Source of the DNA: Calycina herbarum
Lineage: Eukaryota; Ascomycota; Leotiomycetes; Helotiales; Pezizellaceae
Length of the DNA stretch: 64,000 nt
Direction of reading: 5' to 3'
NCBI GenBank assembly: GCA_001414485.1
Contig: LLEY01000183.1
Coordinates: forward strand, 52,875-116,874
The position numbers and the translations under genes are program-made. The stretch's first letter is position 1. The number at the start of each line of letters is the position of its first letter. Under the pieces are notes generated by a model, which was given only the letters and a program-made list of their open reading frames with translations, was not told the DNA's origin and searched no databases. Shown piece after piece: positions 57,794 to 64,000 of the stretch.

Positions 57794-58559
57794 AGAATTC
57801 GTTCCAAGTAGACAGAAGGTCGAGAAGGAGAGAAGAAGAGGAGTAGGTTTGATATTAAAAGGGAGAAAGAGAAAGAGAAAAGGGCAGAAATCAAGAGTAG
57901 GCGGGGTAGATAATACTCAGCTTGCTTTGTGAGAGCTTTCAAATTCATGACAACACCATTCGCTTCAGCAGGGGTAGCTGAACCCCTCCACCCAATCAAG
58001 ATCCCCAATCTGCGAGGCTACCAATTTTCAGCATGCGGGGTCGTTACTAATCCTTCAAATCGTCCGCAATCAGACAATGATTCGGCCAATAAATACATTA
58101 AGTCCCCGGGTGGCCAAATGTCTCCGTCAGGTTTTTCTCAGTAGGTGTAAGAATCTCTGTCATCGTTCTTGCCTCGAGCAATTAAATTATGCGAAATGTC
58201 TAAGTCTTTGGGACAATGAAATTAGTTGTTCCAGGACTTCTGGCACAATATCTTTTCGTTTATTATCTGAAGGGGAGTTACGAGGTGAGGGGGGCGGGGT
58301 TAATAACCCGAGTAGACTTCGTATATAGAAATAAAATCACATAAGAAACATAGTGAAAGATGCATTCTATTTTGCAAACGTCGCTGGCTCTCCCCAAGAA
58401 AATGCCACTGAATACAATCAGTTTGAAATACGATCTCTAGTTCTCCCAGTCATGAACATGAGAATTTGCCCCTACCTGCCCATAATACCCCCGGGAAAAA
58501 AGCCCTGCATCATCCATCAATCATCATATGTATATCCCAAGTTTGATGCCAAAGGGCAT
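57794..58559. other. Intergenic region, GST promoter and UBA1 3' flank
   Basis: No gene supported. Contains a purine/pyrimidine-rich tract near 57820-57880 and the third hairpin copy at 58210-58232. Confidence 0.5.
58210..58232. repeat. GGGACAA/TTGTTCC hairpin, copy 3
   Basis: GGGACAA and TTGTTCC form six of seven pairs across a 9-nt loop, resembling the hairpins at 55232 and 55955. Confidence 0.4.
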
Positions 58560-61500
58560 CTATCGGCTCATCTTCATCATAACATACGGAACCTCCACAT
58601 CCTCCTCCGCAGCATCCTCCACACAAATCTCAAAGATAACATTCTGCTGATGATCCGGAATAGGCTTCTTCGAAATATGCGCAACAAGCTCGCTCAATTT
58701 CATGGGATATCTTTCCTTAAGCTTGGCCGCTGGGTAGAAGCTGGCATATAGAAGGCTGACTCCTGAGCTCAACATGGTAACAGTCAACCCCTTGTTCTCG
58801 AACCAAGTGAGCATCTCTTGCAAGGTCATGTCCTCAATCTCAAATCGATCCCACAATTTGTCAATGGAGACATCGCCTTCTTTGCCTTTATATTTATCCT
58901 TTGGACTTGCGACTGGCTCGCTGAAACCAAAGAAGGGTAGGGCAAGGTTGACGAATCCGTTCTTGTATTCCTCCACCGTCTTCTTTTCGTCGATCACCTT
59001 ATACAACTCGAGAATGACAAGTCCGGTAACGAGGGCTGTCGTCGTCGCAATTGCTGGGATAATCTTGCCTGCGATGAACTTCGTCTTGTGTCTATCAGCA
59101 AGTTCAATCTTGTAATTCTCGGCACGTAAGTTGCTTGCAGCTGTAATGAAATCGATGTGATGGTTCGTGTCATCATCCTTTTCAAATTCAACTGGTTGGA
59201 GCTTGAAGCCAGCCAAAGTATTTGGTTGAGGAAGTTTGTCGGTGAGCTGCTGAAGCTCCTCACCATCTGTGAATGCGCTAGCACCGGCATTTGGATCCTA
59301 GTAACATTAGTAAGTAATGCAACAATTTCAATGAAGTTCAACATACCGGCTCGCTATCATCGGCTTGAATCTTGACAGCGGAGCTTGGAGCAAAGTCCGG
59401 AATAATCATGTTGTCCAAAACTTTTTGAATGGTGGCTGCATTAAGATCCTTGGTGTTAATATCGTAGTTGAATGCATGGAGATTGGCTCCTGCAACAATA
59501 AATGTCCAATGGAACTCGTTCTTGGGGTCGAATTTTAATGGATCTGGAGCACGCTTCGGCCCAGACCAGAAAGCAGCTCCACTGGAAGATACGGAGTCCT
59601 TGGGGAAATTGTAAAGCAGCTGTTGGATGGCATTGTTGAATTGCTTCTCAAATTGTAAACGAGCCCATTTGATACAATCCTCCACAGTAAGTGGCTTATC
59701 CTCAACTAGGAAATCGCGAATCATCTCAAGGGTAGCCTTTTCGTTACCACCTTGCTTCAATGTTGTTTCCAGATAGTTAGGTTGAGTCAAATAAAGGTTG
59801 ACTGTCTCAGCCGGCTTAACAAAGTAAGCTTCGAAATGTTCTCTTGCCCAAGCAATAGTGTGCTCAATCTTGTTAGGGAAACTCTTCAGCGTACACATTG
59901 GGAACGACTGCTCCGGTGGGTCTTGAGAACTTGAGTATGACTCGGTCAAATGAGGAATGATAACCTGAGTATTACCCTTGGTTCCCAAAGTACCGCTTTC
60001 TAGAAGAGGCTTGCGGAAAAACACACACCGTCGATCGACATAAGTACGTCCATCAACATTGTCGAGGGCGTTGGTAACACCATCCAAAGAATTCCAGAAA
60101 TCCTCGTTGAAAATATGCTCAGTATCCTGTCCCACTCTGTCTCTTAGTGTGACGATGTGACCCTGTAAATCCGGATTCATGGCTTGAACTGCTGCTGCTG
60201 CAGCCTCGCTCTTCAAACTTCCAACATCCTTTGGTCGGAACAGAAATTGACGGTTAAGATTGCTCTTCTCGATGGAGTCCATATCTGTGACGCTGATCTT
60301 TCCTTTTGGGCCAACGGCTAGACCAATCATTGCCCAGTTCTTCAACATCTCACAACCAATGGCACCTGCGCCAACCAAAAACTCCTGAATATTGGCAAGC
60401 TTATCTTGGAATTCCCGACCGAAAACGGCAATTTGGCCATCATATCGTGAGTTGAGAGGCTTGCAGAGCTCCTCTGATCGCCCAAAGTTAACAGGTAGTG
60501 ACTCTAAAGAATCATAATACAGCCATTGGTTGACGGGGTGAAATTTCCCGGAAACTGCCTTGAGAACCTCCTGGGCCGCAAGACCACCAAAGAAGGCAGC
60601 CATAGGACTAAGATCACCTTGTGCTTGGTAGCTGAGTTCCATGAGAAGCTTCTCATCCACTTCAACTTCGAGTCCCTCTTGTTTGGCAAAGGCTTGCGCT
60701 GAGCCAATAACGATTGCCGCATCCTCCTTGTTCATTGGTCTTGGGAAGTATCCGTGTTGTTCTGCGAAAGCATACAGGGCCTGGAATCCAATGTGAAGTT
60801 GCTGAGGACGATCGAATTTGGCGTAGTCAGATATCAAAAATTCCGGGCTTTTAATTGATGAAGAGATTGGCTTGAAGTCAATGAACTTGGGCATCTTGAC
60901 TTGTTGGTAAATACCACCTTTCTTGTACGTGCCGAGACCAGAGACATCTCCAATGGAGAAAGTATAAGGGCCTTTGACGGTAACCTTCCGTGGCTCTGCC
61001 ATGTTAAGTGCCTCCATGCCGATAAGCTCCGTAAATGTGACAAAATCTCCATCCTCCAATCCATGACGTGTCTCGTCTAGAGCAGAAACAAGGCCTTCCT
61101 CGTCGATGCCAGCAACAATTCCACTGACCGGTGCCTCACCTGTGGAGTCGAGAACAGTAAAATTCTTTCCGAAATCGCAGAAAATGGACCCGAATAGACC
61201 AAAGGTATCAGCTACCACCAAATATATGCCCTTGGAGTGTAGATAGTCGCCGATAATAAGTTGATCTTTGAGTGGCGTATTTGTGAGAACAACGACCTGG
61301 AATTTATCGAATTGAGAGAGGTTGACAGTCAGACTAAAAGTTGCGTTAGCCTTGCTCTACTTCTGGCCCAATCAGAAACATACCTGCTCGACTCATGAAC
61401 GGTGACAGGAGTGTATGCGTTTAGTTCCGCGATCCGTGGCGCTGTGACAGCTGCTCTTGGCTTGCCAACGTCTTCGGGGTGGAGGAAGAATTGTGATGAT

Positions 61501-61881
61501 AAATCTGCGATGGCTGCGGGGGCGGGGTCGTAGACTGTAAGGCTCTTGACACCAGCAAGAGCAATATTCTTTGCGATTTCCACACCCAGACCCTTTAATC
61601 CAACAATGAGAACATTCGAGGCTCCCATGCGCTTCATAGCCTCGTGTCCCAGAACGTAGAGTTGTCGACTGTATAGAGACTCATCAATCTCGGTGTGGCC
61701 TACCACCCCCTCGTCGACCTGCATTTTCGTATCCATATCGATGTCTTTGGTACTCTGTGCAGAGAATAGTTAGCCTAGTCGCTATACATATATAATGGCT
61801 CTTGTTTGAGGCTCATATGGGAGCTTAGCTTGGAGATTAAACTCCACACCAAGGTAACGGGGCGGCTCAACTCACAGCCAT
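58560..61881 (-). CDS. UBA1: Ubiquitin-activating enzyme E1
   Basis: Adenylates ubiquitin with ATP and passes it, via a thioester, to E2 enzymes; essential at the top of the ubiquitin pathway in cytosol and nucleus. Model complement(58560..59297, 59347..61333, 61384..61754, 61876..61881), 3102 nt and 1033 residues. Two ThiF-type halves are seen: the inactive one ([16 protein letters not shown]) and the active one ([14 protein letters not shown], with [18 protein letters not shown]). Catalytic [10 protein letters not shown] has Cys606, and the ubiquitin-fold domain is C-terminal. The first exon is only ATGGCT in an ACCATGG context, spliced by GTGAGT..CACAG; starting instead at 61736 would lose eight residues. 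Upstream of this ATG, 38 codons stay open and are lysine-rich. Confidence 0.96.
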
Positions 61882-62824
61882 GGTTTTCTTCTGCGGTTGG
61901 GTTGACTCGTCGGCGTTGGACAATTTGCGCTTCCCCAGCTTGCTCTCGCCGTTTGATACCACTTGGGAGATAATGGTGACGTATGGTTTCGTGTCCTAAG
62001 CAAGCTCTAGTTCTGGGACCTAAATTGCCAGACCTGAACTGCTCGCGATCGATGGCGGTTCGAGATGTAGGTTGGAATATTTAGAAGGAGCCTCGACGGG
62101 AAGGTTACGAGTTTGGGATGATGGAGATGCGTCTTGAGTTTATTGACAAGTGGGGGATATAATTTTGGACAAGAAGGTGGGAGAGAGAGAGGTGCTTCAA
62201 GGCAGGCGTGTCGTTGGATGAATTCACGATGGGAGAGAGCTCATAGAAACACCTAGATACTCGTGACTAAGCTTTTTACAGGGGGGTGTCTTGGGATTTA
62301 GGTAGTTTTGAAATCACATCCTCCTTTTCAAACGGCATTTGAAAAATTGACACATACAGATTCATTGGGATCTAGGTACACTCAAGTGAGGTTACCATGA
62401 ATGGCTCCCACTCTAGAAATTGTGGTGTTGATTACTGAAGAGGGTGAATTACCAAGCGGTTCCAGCCGAAGGCAACTTACCCCTCCGAGCGACCCCGCCA
62501 ACCTATGACGACGAAGAAGCTCGGGGTGGGGAAGAAAATTGGATGCACGGAAAATTCAACACCACCCCTCAATAGGTCGCTATTCGTCGAAGAAAGCCGA
62601 GGAGTTTCGAGGGTGGTTCGAGTTTTGTTGGTATTTCACGTAGCATAAGCCACCCAATTCAGTCACAAGGCAGTGAGTAGCAAAGTCCAAAAAGAGTCAA
62701 GAGTCTCGTCAATAGTCTCTGTTATTTTCGCTATACTAGCTTCGGCGACCCCGTCCTGGTATCAACGCTGTGAAGCAAAAGAGTGTAGTGTAGTTGTAGA
62801 TGGGTATGATATGATATGCGTCGT
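61882..62824. other. UBA1 upstream region and FKBP 3' flank
   Basis: No other gene seen. The first 114 bases (61882-61995) are open in frame with UBA1 and may encode an N-terminal extension from a non-AUG start. The rest is unremarkable. Confidence 0.5.
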
Positions 62825-63613
62825 TTATTTGACACCTTGGAGCTCAACATCGCTGCAGCATTGTTAGCAGAATGTTTTGGTGAGAGATGGGAAGAGGGAT
62901 GGGAGAACTTACAAGATGAGAGCAGCTCCCGGTGGAATGTGACCTGGGAAACCACTGTATTTCACTGTTAGTTTTTGAGATACGGTGTTGGAAGGCCAAG
63001 GCTAGAATTCTCGGCTCTTCTGGTCAGAATATTCAATGGGTGGATAACATACTTGTCACCATACGCAAAGTCACTATATAGAAGTTAGCATGGAAAGCAA
63101 TCAAGGTCATGGTTCCAGGAAAGCTTACGATGTGATGTCCAAGCTGGCCTTCTCTCCGACCTTCATGGTGGTAACACCCTCATCCCATCCTGTAGTTGCC
63201 AGTCAATGGTTGTTTATGCTGCATGGGAATGGCTCTGATAGTACCTTTGATGACCTTTCCAACACCAATGGCTACGACAAACGGACCACGGCCAACGGAG
63301 GAATCGAATCTGCCATGATCAGCACGAGAATGGTAGAAGGTCAGAGGCATGATAGAGGCATGACAGAGCCAGTTGATGCTGGGGAGGAGAGGACGTACTT
63401 GGCACCCTTGTTGTCAGGCTTGGTGGTATCCTTCAAGTAACCAGTGTATTGGATGGTAACGGTATCACCCTTCTTTGGGATTTGACCGTTGCCCTCGGCG
63501 AGGATAGTCTTGGTAACGCCCATGATTGCGGAGGTTGAGGAAAAGGATCGAGTGGTGGATTGTAGGGCGGTGGTAAGTTTGGATGGGATCTGACTTCGCA
63601 GAAGAGAGAACAT
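62825..63613 (-). CDS. FKBP-type peptidyl-prolyl cis-trans isomerase (FKBP12-like)
   Basis: Prolyl isomerase and binding target of FK506/rapamycin in this family. Model complement(62825..62852, 62913..62954, 63053..63073, 63129..63189, 63245..63309, 63399..63613), 432 nt and 143 residues. Six exons, including one of only 21 nt; every junction is GT..AG and the frame closes. Conserved pieces: GVTKTILAEGNG, DTVTIQYTGYLKD, KFDSSVGRGPF, IKGWDEGV, FAYGDNGFPGHIPPGAALIFDV (22 residues across three exons). The first 30 residues are Arg/Ser/Thr-rich without acids and look like a mitochondrial presequence. An internal Met (63523) begins the usual 113-residue cytosolic FKBP12. Both starts are plausible. 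Confidence 0.94.
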
Positions 63614-63766
63614 GTACTAGTATGCATAGGTAGAAGTCGAGGGAAGGAAAGAGGGGGTCAACACCTTTATAGCAGACACGACACTAGGCTAGTGGGTTGA
63701 GGTGAGGATCGAATGACGGCAACTACCTAAGCCTAGACCGGAGGGTAAGGAGGGTAAGGAAGGGAA

Positions 63767-63786
63767 GGTACGGTACGGTACGGTAC
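63767..63786. repeat. (GGTAC)4 tandem repeat, first array
   Basis: Four perfect GGTAC units, followed by diverged AAGTAC and AGTAC copies. Confidence 0.9.
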
Positions 63787-63932
63787 AAGTACAGTACGGA
63801 CCACAGAACAGAAGTGAATGCAGGTGCACTTCAAGGGCTTTTGGGGGCGCCTAACAGCGGTAGTTTTGAACTCTAAACGAAGCTTCACCGGGAGCCATCC
63901 GGTTGTCACTTCCTCTAAGCCGTTCTCCTATA

Positions 63933-63952
63933 GGTACGGTACGGTACGGTAC
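63933..63952. repeat. (GGTAC)4 tandem repeat, second array
   Basis: Four perfect GGTAC units 146 bases beyond the end of the first array, identical in length and unit. Confidence 0.9.
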
Positions 63953-63961
63953 GCACACATG

Positions 63962-64000
63962 CCTCCCTCCCCCTCCCCTCCCCCTCCCCCTCCCCTCACC
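63962..64000 (+). repeat. C/T-rich low-complexity tract at window edge
   Basis: Repeated CTCCC/CCTCCCC words run to the end of the window, so the full length is unknown. Confidence 0.8.

Larger units (their letters stand above)
63614..64000. promoter_or_regulatory. FKBP upstream region with simple repeats
   Basis: No gene seen. It carries two separate (GGTAC)4 arrays and ends in a C/T-rich tract; all may belong to the FKBP promoter or to a divergent gene outside the window. Confidence 0.45.

Noticed and set aside
1..64000. CRISPR arrays, bacterial operons, riboswitches, integrated viral genomes
   Set aside because: The DNA is clearly fungal with spliced genes. I saw no regularly spaced identical repeats, no viral polymerase or capsid-like frames, and no TPP-riboswitch-like element.

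Overview
This window is chromosomal DNA of a filamentous ascomycete (Pezizomycotina). The basis is the many short GT..AG introns (mostly 47-110 nt) with CTAAC/CTGAC-type branch sites, a highly reducing polyketide synthase, an Msb2-type signalling mucin, an AA9 polysaccharide monooxygenase and a fungal rhodopsin-fold membrane protein. A leotiomycete (Helotiales) is my best guess from protein flavour; this is inference only. All multi-exon models were spliced by hand, and each closes in frame with a total length divisible by three.

Left part (1-25.1 kb). An initiator tRNA-Met lies at the edge, followed by an AT-rich gene-free stretch. Then comes a secondary-metabolite cluster: cytochrome P450 (minus strand) and, divergent from it on the plus strand, a secreted FAD-linked oxidase, a short-chain dehydrogenase, a seven-helix rhodopsin-fold membrane protein, an O-methyltransferase and a 2608-residue KS-AT-DH-MT-ER-KR-ACP polyketide synthase. 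A zinc alcohol dehydrogenase and a two-repeat carboxymuconolactone-decarboxylase-like protein follow on the minus strand and may belong to the cluster. The synthase would make a C-methylated reduced chain, and the other enzymes would oxidise, reduce and O-methylate it. No release enzyme, transcription factor or transporter is visible inside.

Middle (25-50.7 kb). This region is gene-poor. It has an RNase H-fold gene that has lost most catalytic acids, a solo LTR with a perfect target duplication, a small polar ORF with an in-frame stop before its apparent old end, and the MSB2 signalling mucin standing alone between two gene deserts of about 9 and 8 kb. The deserts carry a dispersed motif and a split tRNA-like sequence.

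Right part (50.7-64 kb). Compact housekeeping and secreted genes, all on the minus strand: prolyl aminopeptidase, AA9-CBM18 protein, Xi/omega glutathione transferase, ubiquitin-activating enzyme E1 and FKBP-type prolyl isomerase.

The most striking signal is a pair of 167-nt introns, one in the RNase H-like gene and one in the aminopeptidase gene 24 kb away. They align end to end without gaps at roughly three quarters identity, in the same phase, as expected of introner (intron-generating mobile) elements.
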